Origin: Archangium violaceum
GTDB taxonomy: Bacteria > Myxococcota > Myxococcia > Myxococcales > Myxococcaceae
Assembly (NCBI RefSeq): GCF_016859125.1
Contig: NZ_CP069338.1
Coordinates: 930,001 to 994,000 of the forward strand
DNA: 64,000 nt
Reading direction: 5' to 3'
In this document: one piece after another, positions 27,166-34,803 of the stretch
Numbering within the stretch: position 1 is the first letter of the stretch
How the letters are laid out: each line of letters begins with the position of its first letter
Made by a program: the position numbers and the translations under genes
Notes under the pieces: model-generated
The model's input: the letters and a program-made list of their open reading frames with translations, nothing else
The model's database searches: none
What the model was told of the DNA's origin: nothing

Positions 27166-27281
27166 CCTCGCCATTGTCTGCTCCATTTCAAAGAGGTACG
27201 CCCCGACTCCTCCTCGGACTACGCCCCGGAGGCAAATGGGCTGTTAAGCAGTCGTTGACAGTGGACCCCCCTCGCACGCCA

Positions 27282-27767
27282 TCAGGTGCCGGCCTTCAGC
27301 GAGGCCATGTCGATGACGAGGCGGTAGCGCACGTCCTTGTTCACGATGCGCTCGTAGGCACGGTTGATGTCCTGGGCACGAACCAACTCCACATCCGCCT
27401 TGATGCCGCGCGCCGCGCAGTAGTCGATGACCTCCTGCGTCTCGGCAACGCCACCGATGAGCGAGCCCGCGACGCTCTTGCGTCCGAACGCCATCGCCAT
27501 GCCGTCGAGGCCCTTCAGCGCCTCCAGCGCGCCCACGTTGATGAGCGTGCCGTCGAGCTTCAGGACGTTCATGAAGGGGCCCATGTCGAAGGCCCTCGGC
27601 ACCGTGGCGATGAGCAGCTCGAAGGTGCCGGCGAGTTCCTTCATCGCCGTGGCGTCCGTCGACAGGACAGCGCGCCTGGCGCCGAGCCGCCGCGCATCGG
27701 CAAGCTTGCCGGGCGACGTCGAGAAGACGGTAACCTCCGCCCGGCGCGCGTACGGAGTAGGAGGCGA
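27282..27767 (-). pseudogene. C-terminal fragment of a zinc-type alcohol dehydrogenase
   Basis: About 160 residues match the cofactor-binding half of YahK/AdhC-type alcohol dehydrogenases: 'EVTVFSTSPGKLADARRLGA', 'DGTLINVGALEALKGLDGMA', 'AETQEVIDYCAARGIKADVE' and 'INRAYERIVNKDVRYRLVID'. The catalytic GroES-like N-terminal domain with its zinc ligands is absent; the upstream frame is unrelated. The gene is therefore a 5'-truncated remnant. Confidence 0.82.
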
Positions 27768-27865
27768 CTCCGTGGCCAGCTCGGCGGGCCGCGTCTCAAG
27801 CCGCTTGTCGATCGGAAACTGTCGCTTCAACACCTCCTGCCTTACGACGGAGGCGACCGCCCGGT

Positions 27866-27949
27866 TCACGCACCGAGGATCTGGTGGTTCCGGGCAACCA
27901 CCTTGCGGATGCCACCGGCGCGGCTCTCGTTGAAGAGCACGAAGTTCTC
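27866..27949 (-). pseudogene. Short unidentified C-terminal coding remnant
   Basis: One minus frame reads 'ENFVLFNESRAGGIRKVVAR' then 'NHQILGA' and stop. It looks protein-like but joins no start. It lies between the alcohol dehydrogenase remnant and the broken ParE gene. The family is not recognised. Confidence 0.25.
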
Positions 27950-28009
27950 AGCACCGCACGCAAGCCACCTTCGGGGAGGCCATGGACGTCTGGAAGGCCG
28001 AGGTGGGCA

Positions 28010-28148
28010 GCCGGCTTCGCTCCACCACCATCATCGGCCTCAGCGAGAAGGAATTCGGCTCCCAGGCCCGCGCGCTGGCCTTCGACCAGTCCACGGCCGC
28101 ATCCACCTCACGGACAGCCTCGGGGTGGAGCTCGAGACGAATCTTCAC
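28010..28148 (-). pseudogene. Frameshifted ParE/RelE-type toxin gene
   Basis: The gene starts at a GTG overlapping the antitoxin stop (GTGA) and reads 'MKIRLELHPEAVREVDAAVD', the classic ParE opening. After the Trp at codon 21 the frame loses similarity, but the +1 frame continues 'LVEGQRAGLGAEFLLAEADD', as ParE would. A single-base indel near 28085 explains this. The rest of the toxin is not recognisable, so it is inactive. Confidence 0.7.
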
Positions 28149-28384
28149 CGCCGCTGACCGAGCCGGGCACTGATGCGCTCCTCGACCTGCTCCCAGGGAA
28201 CCGTCTTCACGCTCCCGTCGAGCACTTCACGGGCCCGGCGCTCCAGTTCCGCGGACCACTCGGCCTGGGCCTCCGGGTCCTCGGCCCCCTCCTCCAAGCT
28301 GAGCAGGAGCTTGTGGGCAACCTCGGCGCGCTCCTCGGGAGGGAGTCGCAGCACATCCGAGAGGATGTCTTCCTTGGTCGCCAT
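28145..28384 (-). CDS. Addiction-module antitoxin (PF09720-type), orphaned
   Basis: The 79-residue protein begins 'MATKEDILSDVLRLPPEERA' and continues 'EVAHKLLLSLEEGAEDPEAQ', the usual form of 'addiction module' antitoxins paired with ParE/RelE toxins. The ATG at 28384 is chosen from this conserved start. It precedes and overlaps the broken toxin gene. With the toxin dead, the antitoxin is probably a relic or a cross-neutralising remnant. Confidence 0.75.
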   Translation of the reverse strand: MATKEDILSDVLRLPPEERAEVAHKLLLSLEEGAEDPEAQAEWSAELERRAREVLDGSVKTVPWEQVEERISARLGQRR

Positions 28385-28498
28385 CGGGCAGAGTTTAAGC
28401 CCCGCCTCCACGCACGGGCAACGAACGCCCGGCCCGGATGGTCGCCAGGGGTGAGCCCTCTCCGCTTGCTGCTGGTTTGCCGCTGGAGGGCTCCGGGG

Positions 28499-28548
28499 AA
28501 AAACAAAAGCCCTGGAGTTTCAGCGGAAGTCCGCGAAACTCCAGGGCT
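28499..28548 (-). terminator. Strong intrinsic terminator of tRNA-Pro
   Basis: Perfect 14-bp inverted repeat (AGCCCTGGAGTTTC at 28508-28521, its complement at 28535-28548), extended by an inner GCGGA/TCCGC stem. On the minus strand it is followed by GCTTTTGTTTTT. It lies just 6 bp after the tRNA 3' end. Confidence 0.9.
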
Positions 28549-28554
28549 TCTAGA

Positions 28555-28631
28555 TGGTCGGGGAGACAGGATTTGAACCTGCGACCCCTTGGTCCCGAAC
28601 CAAGTGCTCTACCAGGCTGAGCCACTCCCCG
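28555..28631 (-). tRNA. tRNA-Pro (anticodon CGG)
   Basis: The 77-base minus-strand gene starts CGGGGAGTGGCTCAGCCTGG and ends CTCCCCG-A-CCA with the CCA encoded. The D-loop, the anticodon stem CTTGG/CCAAG around loop TTCGGGA (anticodon CGG), and the T-arm GCAGGTTCAAATCCTGT all fold as standard. It reads CCG proline codons, common in this GC-rich genome. The 3' end faces a 1.4-kb stretch of gene fragments. Confidence 0.96.
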
Positions 28632-28882
28632 ATACCGCTACGTCCTTCGCCGGAACTACTCTCGGGCCGTCGAAGTGGGCGGGGATGTATCCGACCCGCC
28701 CGGCCTAGTCAACGCCCTTGGATCAGCTTTTCATTCCGGCCGTCCTCCCGGGGTTCTACAGGACCCCTGGGGCTCCATTGACCCAGGCTCCAGGCTCGTA
28801 ACCCGTCCATTTTGCGGGGGGAGCCATCAGGAACACTGCTTGCTTGGCAAAGCCCCGTACCGCAAAGCCACCCCGGGGTCCC

Positions 28883-29266
28883 ATGCTCTCTCCGGTCGTC
28901 CTCATCTCCGATGATGAGCCGCTCGTCGTGTCCGCGCTCTCCCGGGAGGCCCGTCGCTCTGGGCTCTCCTCGGTGGCGGACACCACGTCCCACCATGTCC
29001 TGGAGCTGGCTCGGAAGTACCGGCCCGCCGTCATCATCCTGGACATCCACCAGAATCAGGACGGGAGAGATCTCCTCGCCCGGCTCAAGCAGGATCCCGA
29101 GACGCGCGAGTGCAAGGTCATCATCCTCAGTGGCGTCGAGGACCAGTTCACCCGCCACGTGTGCTTCGAGCTCGGCGCCGACGCCTACGAGGTGAAGCCC
29201 TTCGACCACACCTTCATGACCCGGGTGGCTCGGATGGCGGGTGTGAAGGTGGCCGTCGGAGCCTGA
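28883..29266 (+). CDS. Single-domain response regulator receiver
   Basis: The 127-residue protein is a stand-alone CheY-like receiver. It has acidic residues in 'LISDDEPLVV', the phosphoacceptor Asp in 'AVIILDIHQNQDGRDLL', the Ser/Thr switch in 'VIILSGVED' and the conserved Lys in 'YEVKPFDH'. No output domain is present. A TTG at 28844 could give 13 more residues ('AKPRTAKPPRGP'), but the ATG at 28883 begins the fold. Its partner kinase is not encoded nearby. Its stop and the convergent rpe stop sit in a short CCTGAG/CTCAGG dyad. Confidence 0.9.
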   Translation: MLSPVVLISDDEPLVVSALSREARRSGLSSVADTTSHHVLELARKYRPAVIILDIHQNQDGRDLLARLKQDPETRECKVIILSGVEDQFTRHVCFELGADAYEVKPFDHTFMTRVARMAGVKVAVGA

Positions 29267-29276
29267 GGCCGCTCGC

Positions 29277-29930
29277 TCAGGGGCGCAGCGAGCGGATGGC
29301 CGCGGCATAGTCCTTCGAGCCGAACACGTACGAGCCCGCCACCAGCACGTCCGCCCCGGCGTCCACCACCCGCCGGGCCGTCTCGGCGTTGATGCCTCCG
29401 TCCACCTCGATGTGCGTGGACAGCCCCCGCGCATCCAGCATGGCGCGCAGCCGCCGCACCTTGTCCACCGTGGGCGCGATGAAGCTCTGGCCCCCGAAGC
29501 CAGGGTTCACGCTCATCAGCAGCACCATCTCCACATCGCCCAGCACCTCCTCCACCGCCGAGAGCGGCGTGGCCGGGTTGAGCACCACCGCCGGCTTCGC
29601 CCCCGCGTGGCGGATCTGCTGCAACACCCGGTGCAGGTGCGTGCACGCCTCCACGTGCACCGTGAGGACGTCCGCCCCCGCCTTCGCGAAGGCCTCCACG
29701 TACTTCTCGGGCTCGACGATCATCAGGTGGACATCCAGCGGCCGCGTGGCCGCCTTCTTGATCGCCTCCACCACCACCGGGCCCAGGGTGATGTTGGGCA
29801 CGAAGCGCCCATCCATCACGTCCACGTGGATCCAATCCGCTCCGGCGGCTTCCACCGCCCGGACTTCCTCGGCCAGGCGGCCGAAATCGGAGGACAGCAA
29901 CGAGGGGGAGACGAGGACGCGGCGGTTCAT
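29277..29930 (-). CDS. rpe: Ribulose-phosphate 3-epimerase
   Basis: The 217-residue TIM barrel interconverts ribulose-5-phosphate and xylulose-5-phosphate in the pentose phosphate pathway. Family signatures are present: 'VSPSLLSSDFGRL', the metal-binding 'WIHVDVMDGRFVPNITLGP', 'LDVHLMI', 'LLMSVNPGFGGQSFI' and 'IEVDGGINAETARRVVDAGA'. The length is standard. A 156-bp gap leads to the divergent GAF/HD-GYP gene. Confidence 0.97.
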   Translation of the reverse strand: MNRRVLVSPSLLSSDFGRLAEEVRAVEAAGADWIHVDVMDGRFVPNITLGPVVVEAIKKAATRPLDVHLMIVEPEKYVEAFAKAGADVLTVHVEACTHLHRVLQQIRHAGAKPAVVLNPATPLSAVEEVLGDVEMVLLMSVNPGFGGQSFIAPTVDKVRRLRAMLDARGLSTHIEVDGGINAETARRVVDAGADVLVAGSYVFGSKDYAAAIRSLRP

Positions 29931-30086
29931 GGGGGCTACATAGCCACTTCCGCTCCCGGGCGGTACCCGCTCGCAAGGCGAGCAGGCAACCTCGAATGTC
30001 CTGATTCCTCAGGAGCTGGCCCCCCGGGGGGGCAGGCGGCACCTACCCCGTGCTAAGAAGGCTCCTCCCAGGCCGCGCGCCGTACC

Positions 30087-31622
30087 ATGACGGAGCCATT
30101 CCCGGTGCTTCCACAGACCCAGCCGCCCGAACCTCCAGACCTCAACCGGCGCCTCAAGAAGCTCACGTCCATCCTGGACGTCACCAAGGCCATGAGCGCC
30201 GAGCGCGACCTGGACCTGCTGCTGCCCCTCATTCTCTACGAGGCCAGCAAGGTGGTGGAGGCGGACCGGTGCTCGCTCTTCGTGCTCGACCGCGAGCGCA
30301 ACGAGCTGTGGAGCAAGGTGGCCCAGGGCTCCAAGAGTGAAATCCGCCTCCCCGTGGGCAGCGGCATCGCCGGCCAGGTGGCCCAGACGGGCGAGGTCAT
30401 CAACCTCCCGGACGCCTACGCCGACGAGCGATTCAACCGCACCTTCGACACCCTCAGCGGCTACCGCACCCAGAGCGTGCTCTGCGTGCCCATGCGCGAT
30501 GCCAACGGCGAGGTCACCGGCGTCATCCAGGCGCTCAACAAGCTGAACGGGCGCCCCTTCGACTCCGAGGACGAGGAGCTGCTGCTCGCCCTGGGTGCCC
30601 AGGCCGCCGGCGCCATCGAGAACGCCCTGCTCCACGAGGAGATCAACCGCCTCTTCGAGGGCTTCGTCTCCGCCTCCGTGGTGGCCATCGAATCGAGAGA
30701 TCCCACCACCGCGGGTCACTCGGGCCGCGTGGCCGACCTCACCGTGGCCATGGCTCGCGCGCTCGAGCACGTGAACACCGGCGTCTACGCCCACACGCGC
30801 TTCAGCGTCACCGAGCTCCAGGAGCTGCGCTACGCCTCGCTGCTGCATGACTTCGGCAAGGTGGGCGTGCGCGAGCCCGTGCTCGTCAAGGCCGAGAAGC
30901 TCTACCCCCACGAGCTGGAGGGGCTGCGGGCCCGCTTCCAGCTCGCCCGCAAGGATTTGCAGCTGCAGAGCTACCGCCGCCGGCTCGCCGCCGCGAAGCT
31001 GCGCGGCACCCACCACCTGACGGAGATCGACGCCGAGGAGGACGCCCGGCTCGCCCAGGAGCTCAAGCAGCTGGACGAGGTGCTCGAGTTCGTCCTCACC
31101 TGCAACCGCCCCACCGTGCTCGCCCAGGGAAACTTCGAGCGGCTCCACGAGCTGCGGCACCTGCGCTTCCAGGACGCCTTCGATCAAGAGCGCTCGCTGC
31201 TGCTCGACCGGGAGATCCAGTCCCTCTCCATCGCCAAGGGCACCCTCTCCGAGGAGGAGCGCCGGGAGATCGAGAGCCACGTCGAGCACACCTACCGCTT
31301 CCTCTCGCAGATTCCCTGGACGCGCACCCTGCGCCGCGTTCCGGAGATCGCCTACGCGCACCACGAGAAGCTCGATGGCACCGGCTACCCTCGCGCCATC
31401 CCCGACAACAGCATCCCCGTGCAGTCCCGGATGATGTCCATCGCCGACATCTACGACGCCCTCACCGCCAGCGATCGGCCCTACAAGAAGGCCGTCCCAC
31501 ACCAGCTCGCGCTCGACATCCTCAAGAAGGAGGCCCACAGCGGCCAGCTCGATATCGAGCTGTTCCGCATCTTCGTCGAGGCCGAGATTCCCAAGCGGGC
31601 CCTCCGGGAGCCTCGCGGATAG
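30087..31622 (+). CDS. GAF plus HD-GYP domain protein (putative cyclic-di-GMP phosphodiesterase)
   Basis: The 511-residue protein has an N-terminal GAF domain (about 25-195; 'EADRCSLFVLDRERNEL', 'VGSGIAGQVAQTGEVINLPD') and an HD-GYP domain with 'AGHSGRVADLT', the HD pair in 'LLHDFGKVGVRE' and the GYP signature 'HHEKLDGTGYPRAIPDNSIP'. About 130 residues of charged helical sequence separate the HD and GYP parts, far longer than in typical HD-GYP proteins. Metal ligands are intact. Cytosolic c-di-GMP turnover gated by a GAF ligand is the likely role. It ends before a REP-like hairpin. Confidence 0.93.
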   Translation: MTEPFPVLPQTQPPEPPDLNRRLKKLTSILDVTKAMSAERDLDLLLPLILYEASKVVEADRCSLFVLDRERNELWSKVAQGSKSEIRLPVGSGIAGQVAQTGEVINLPDAYADERFNRTFDTLSGYRTQSVLCVPMRDANGEVTGVIQALNKLNGRPFDSEDEELLLALGAQAAGAIENALLHEEINRLFEGFVSASVVAIESRDPTTAGHSGRVADLTVAMARALEHVNTGVYAHTRFSVTELQELRYASLLHDFGKVGVREPVLVKAEKLYPHELEGLRARFQLARKDLQLQSYRRRLAAAKLRGTHHLTEIDAEEDARLAQELKQLDEVLEFVLTCNRPTVLAQGNFERLHELRHLRFQDAFDQERSLLLDREIQSLSIAKGTLSEEERREIESHVEHTYRFLSQIPWTRTLRRVPEIAYAHHEKLDGTGYPRAIPDNSIPVQSRMMSIADIYDALTASDRPYKKAVPHQLALDILKKEAHSGQLDIELFRIFVEAEIPKRALREPRG

Positions 31623-31661
31623 GGGACTCGTGGGCCGCGGACCCGACTCGGGGTGGACATA

Positions 31662-31721
31662 CCCTCACCCCGACCCTCTCCCAGAGGGAGAGGGAGGGGA
31701 TGGGGAGGGAGGGGATGGGGA
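31662..31721. repeat. REP-like hairpin and 15-bp tandem repeat between convergent genes
   Basis: A CCCTCACCCCGACCCTCTCC element folds as CCCTCTCCC-AGA-GGGAGAGGG (31674-31694), followed by two exact copies of GGGAGGGGATGGGGA (31692-31721). It lies between the convergent HD-GYP and pyruvate kinase genes. A related element occurs at 45454-45486. A REP family or transcription-end structure is likely. Confidence 0.6.
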
Positions 31722-31740
31722 GGAGATGGGAGAGGCTGCT

Positions 31741-33171
31741 TCAGCTGCCGATGATGTGCAGCCGCATGCTGTTGATTTTACCGGGCTGACCCACCGGCGC
31801 TCCGAAGACGATGACCACCCGGTCTCCCTTGCGCGCCAGACCCCGCGAGACCAGTTCCTCTTCCACCCGGCGCACCATCGCCTCGGTCTCCTGGATGGGC
31901 TCGAGCACCCGCGGCACCACGCCCCACAGCAGCGCCAGCCGGCGGCGCACTTCCTGGTTCGGGCTGAAGGCCACGATGGGCACCGGCGGCCGGTAGTGCG
32001 CCAGCAGCCGCGCCGTCACTCCCGACAGCGTGAAGGCCGCGATGAGCGACGCCCCCGCCTGCTTCGCCGCGTAGCACGCGCTCGCCGCGATCACGTCCGG
32101 GAAGTGCGAAGGCAGCCCCACCGGAGACTCCGTCGGCGCCATCAGCCCCTGCGCCCGCACGGTGGACTCGGCCGCCAGCACGATGCGCTCCATCATCTGC
32201 ACCGACTCGATGGGGAACTTGCCGCTGGCCGTCTCGCCCGACAGCATCACCGCGTCCGCCCCATCGAAGACGGCGTTGGCCACGTCGCTGGCCTCGGCGC
32301 GCGTGGGCCGCGGGTTGTCGATCATCGAGTTGAGCATCTGCGTGGCCACGATGACCGGCAGGCCCCTCATGTTGCACCGGCGCACGATGTCCTTCTGCAC
32401 CGAGGGTACCTCCTCGGGCGGAATCTCCACGCCGAGGTCGCCACGCGCCACCATCACGCCGTCCGTCTTGTCCAGGATGGCGTCCAGCCGCGCGATGGCC
32501 TCCGGCTTCTCCAGCTTCGCGATGATGGGCACCGTGCGGCCCACCTCCGCCATCGCCGAGCGCGCCATGTCCAGGTCCGACGGCTGGCGCACGAAGGACA
32601 GGGCGATGAAGTCCACGCCCGCCTTGATGCCGAACACCAGGTCCTCCCGGTCCTTCGGCGTCAGCGCGTCCGCGCGCACCGCCACGCCCGGCAGGTTGAT
32701 ACCCTTGTTGTTCTTCAGGGTACCGCCATGGATGACCTTCGTGCGGATGAGCTGCTTCTTGTCCGTCTCGATGACCTTGAGCTCCAGCAGGCCGTCATCC
32801 AGCAGGATGCGGTCTCCCGGGTTCACGTCCGCCGCCAGGAACGGATACGTGGTGGACACGATCTCATCCGTGCCCTTCACGGTCTCGTCCGTGGTGATGT
32901 GGAACTCGCCGCCGTGCTTCAGCTCCGTGCTGCCGGTGATGAAGCGGCCGGTGCGGATCTTCGGGCCCTGGAGGTCTCCCAGGATGCCCACCGCCTTGCG
33001 GACCTTCAGCGAGGCCGCCCGGAGCTTCGCGATGTTCTCGGCGTGCTGCTCGTGGCTGCCGTGAGAGAAGTTGAGCCGGGCCACGTCCATCCCGGCTTCA
33101 ATCAGGGCCTCCAGCATTTCCTGACTCTGGCTGGCCGGACCAAGGGTGCAGACAATCTTCGCGCGTCGCAT
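31741..33171 (-). CDS. pyk: Pyruvate kinase
   Basis: The 476-residue protein has 'RRAKIVCTLGPAS', 'MDVARLNFSHGSHEQH', 'DLQGPKIRTG', the catalytic-Lys region 'VPIIAKLEKPEAI', 'DGVMVARGDLGVEIP' and 'VIVATQMLNSMIDNPRPTRA'. It ends with the alpha/beta C-terminal regulatory domain. It makes pyruvate and ATP from PEP and ADP in glycolysis. The length matches the bacterial enzyme. A TTGACC about 40 bp upstream may be the -35 of its promoter. Confidence 0.97.
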   Translation of the reverse strand: MRRAKIVCTLGPASQSQEMLEALIEAGMDVARLNFSHGSHEQHAENIAKLRAASLKVRKAVGILGDLQGPKIRTGRFITGSTELKHGGEFHITTDETVKGTDEIVSTTYPFLAADVNPGDRILLDDGLLELKVIETDKKQLIRTKVIHGGTLKNNKGINLPGVAVRADALTPKDREDLVFGIKAGVDFIALSFVRQPSDLDMARSAMAEVGRTVPIIAKLEKPEAIARLDAILDKTDGVMVARGDLGVEIPPEEVPSVQKDIVRRCNMRGLPVIVATQMLNSMIDNPRPTRAEASDVANAVFDGADAVMLSGETASGKFPIESVQMMERIVLAAESTVRAQGLMAPTESPVGLPSHFPDVIAASACYAAKQAGASLIAAFTLSGVTARLLAHYRPPVPIVAFSPNQEVRRRLALLWGVVPRVLEPIQETEAMVRRVEEELVSRGLARKGDRVVIVFGAPVGQPGKINSMRLHIIGS

Positions 33172-33273
33172 ATGGCAAAACAGGATTGGGTCGGTCCACG
33201 GGCAGGGTCAAGCAGCGTCCGCACATGGGCGTCGATCGGTAAATTGGTAAAGCAGCAGGCGGTGGATCGCGTC

Positions 33274-34164
33274 TCAGCCCCGTAACAGCAGGTTCAGGTT
33301 CTCCCGCTCCCAACGCAGTGCGGCAGCGTAGAGGGGGAAGGCCTTCTCTCGATCCCGGAACGCCCGAGGGTGGTGCACCCGGCGGCCATTCCCGTTCGAG
33401 CTGGGGAAGAGTTGGTGGAGCATCTCGTGGAAGATGATGAACTCCACGAAGTAGGAGGGAACTTCCGCGCGATCCAACGCCGGGTGGATGCGGATCTCCC
33501 GCGTCTGATGATCGTAGACGCCCAAACGGATGGACTTGCGCCGCCGCCGGGGAGGCATGCGGCCCCAGCCAATGCGCGCCTGGATGCCCCCCTGGAAGAA
33601 GGTGCGGTTGAGCTCGTCGAAGAGCACCTGCAGGTCGAAGTAGCGGCCCCTCGGCTCCAGGTCCGCCTCGTCCGCGTGGCGCTCCTGGCGGATGCGCGGC
33701 TGCTGGCCGCGGATGTAGTCGTCCAGCACGCCGCCCGCCAGGCGGTTGCCGCGGCCCGCGTACTCCGCCACCGCGCGAACCACCGGCTCCGGAGCGTCGA
33801 GGAACATGTGGTGCAGCCGCAGCTGCAGCGCGTGGGCGCTGCGCCGGAAGGACACCATGGTGGAGCGGTTGTCCGTCACCGCCAGCCGCACCGGCAGCCG
33901 CAGCTCCGCGGACAACCGGTAGGCCAGCGCCTCGGCCCGGGCCCACAGCTCCTCCCGGGTGGCGACCGTGAGATGGGACTGCATGGCCCGCGCGGACTGC
34001 TGGTGGAACTCCTCGGCGACCGGTACCAGCTCCTCCTCGTGGAGGGCGGTGGCCAGACGATGGGAGGCCTCCGCCGCGCGGTTGCGCGCGGGCAGGGACG
34101 CGGCACCCTCACGAGCGGGAGGGCGCGGGAAGAGGTGCATCTGGTGGGGCGGAAGCGACGACAC
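33274..34164 (-). CDS. SprT-like zinc metallopeptidase
   Basis: The 296-residue protein has a C-terminal SprT/YgjP-like domain: 'FDLQVLFDELNRTFFQGGIQ', a basic 'MPPRRRRKSIRLG', then the zinc motif 'FIIFHEMLHQLF' (HExxH) and a third-ligand candidate His in 'RVHHPRAF'. The N-terminal ~140 residues are helical and not recognised. The protein lacks a signal peptide, so it is probably cytosolic. SprT-like proteins cleave or bind DNA-associated proteins; the substrate here is unknown. Confidence 0.85.
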   Translation of the reverse strand: MSSLPPHQMHLFPRPPAREGAASLPARNRAAEASHRLATALHEEELVPVAEEFHQQSARAMQSHLTVATREELWARAEALAYRLSAELRLPVRLAVTDNRSTMVSFRRSAHALQLRLHHMFLDAPEPVVRAVAEYAGRGNRLAGGVLDDYIRGQQPRIRQERHADEADLEPRGRYFDLQVLFDELNRTFFQGGIQARIGWGRMPPRRRRKSIRLGVYDHQTREIRIHPALDRAEVPSYFVEFIIFHEMLHQLFPSSNGNGRRVHHPRAFRDREKAFPLYAAALRWERENLNLLLRG

Positions 34165-34239
34165 GCGGGCGGCATCGTACCCGGCGGCCTCCGGGACTCA
34201 AGAGCGGCGGCACTCGCCCGCCTGCCCACCGTCGTTCCG

Positions 34240-34803
34240 TCAACCCCGGCCGTGTGCCCGTGTCTCCTCCGCGAGCCGTTCTCCCAGTGATTCCACCGCT
34301 TCCCGCGTGGTGCCAAAGGCCGTCAGCACGTCCTCCATGCTTCCGGCCTCTTCCACCGCCAGACACGCACCGCCGCCCGCCCGGGCCTCGTCCAGGTCAC
34401 CGTAGCGCTCCATCTGCACGCTCCAGCTCCCATCTGGCCAGCGCTCGAAGGGATAGAGCCGGCAGGACACCGGTCGCACGTCTCCGGGCAGCCCACACCC
34501 CCTTCCCTTCTCGTGGAAGACGCACGCCCCCGCGCGCGAGGCCAGCGTCAGCCGCACCGGAGCCCGGCGGAAGTAGCCCCGGTAGAGGGGACGGCGCGCC
34601 TCGTAGGCAGCGGCCTCCTCCTCGGTGAGGTACTCCTCGGCCACGAAGCGCCGTGGTGCGAGCCTCGTGTGCGCGGCGATGCGCTCCACGTCCGCTCGCG
34701 TGAGGGTGGCCAGGTGCTCGCCCTCCTTCACCTCGCAGCACGAGGTGCCCAACACCACCGGACAGCGGGCGCACACCGGGCCCATGGGGGGCATGTCACT
34801 CAT
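34240..34803 (-). CDS. YkgJ-type cysteine-cluster protein
   Basis: The 187-residue protein has Cys in 'PVCARCPVVLGTSCCEV' and 'GACVFHEKGRGCGLPGDVRPVSCRLYPF', the standard YkgJ/CxxxCxxCC metal-binding pattern. The ATG at 34803 overlaps the NFACT gene stop (ATGA), so the two are translationally coupled. The function is not established for the family, although an iron-sulfur or zinc centre is likely. Coupling to an NFACT protein hints at ribosome-related work, as inference. Confidence 0.85.
   Translation of the reverse strand: MSDMPPMGPVCARCPVVLGTSCCEVKEGEHLATLTRADVERIAAHTRLAPRRFVAEEYLTEEEAAAYEARRPLYRGYFRRAPVRLTLASRAGACVFHEKGRGCGLPGDVRPVSCRLYPFERWPDGSWSVQMERYGDLDEARAGGGACLAVEEAGSMEDVLTAFGTTREAVESLGERLAEETRAHGRG

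Noticed and set aside
26792-28631. Attachment-site duplication of the tRNA-Pro 3' end
   Set aside because: No second copy of the tRNA 3' sequence was seen in the neighbouring fragment region, so an island boundary cannot be claimed.
30009-31538. Long antisense open frame across the GAF/HD-GYP gene
   Set aside because: Reading frames opposite to GC-rich genes stay open by codon bias. The translation is Leu/Val/Gly/His-rich with no domain, while the other strand encodes a full GAF/HD-GYP protein.
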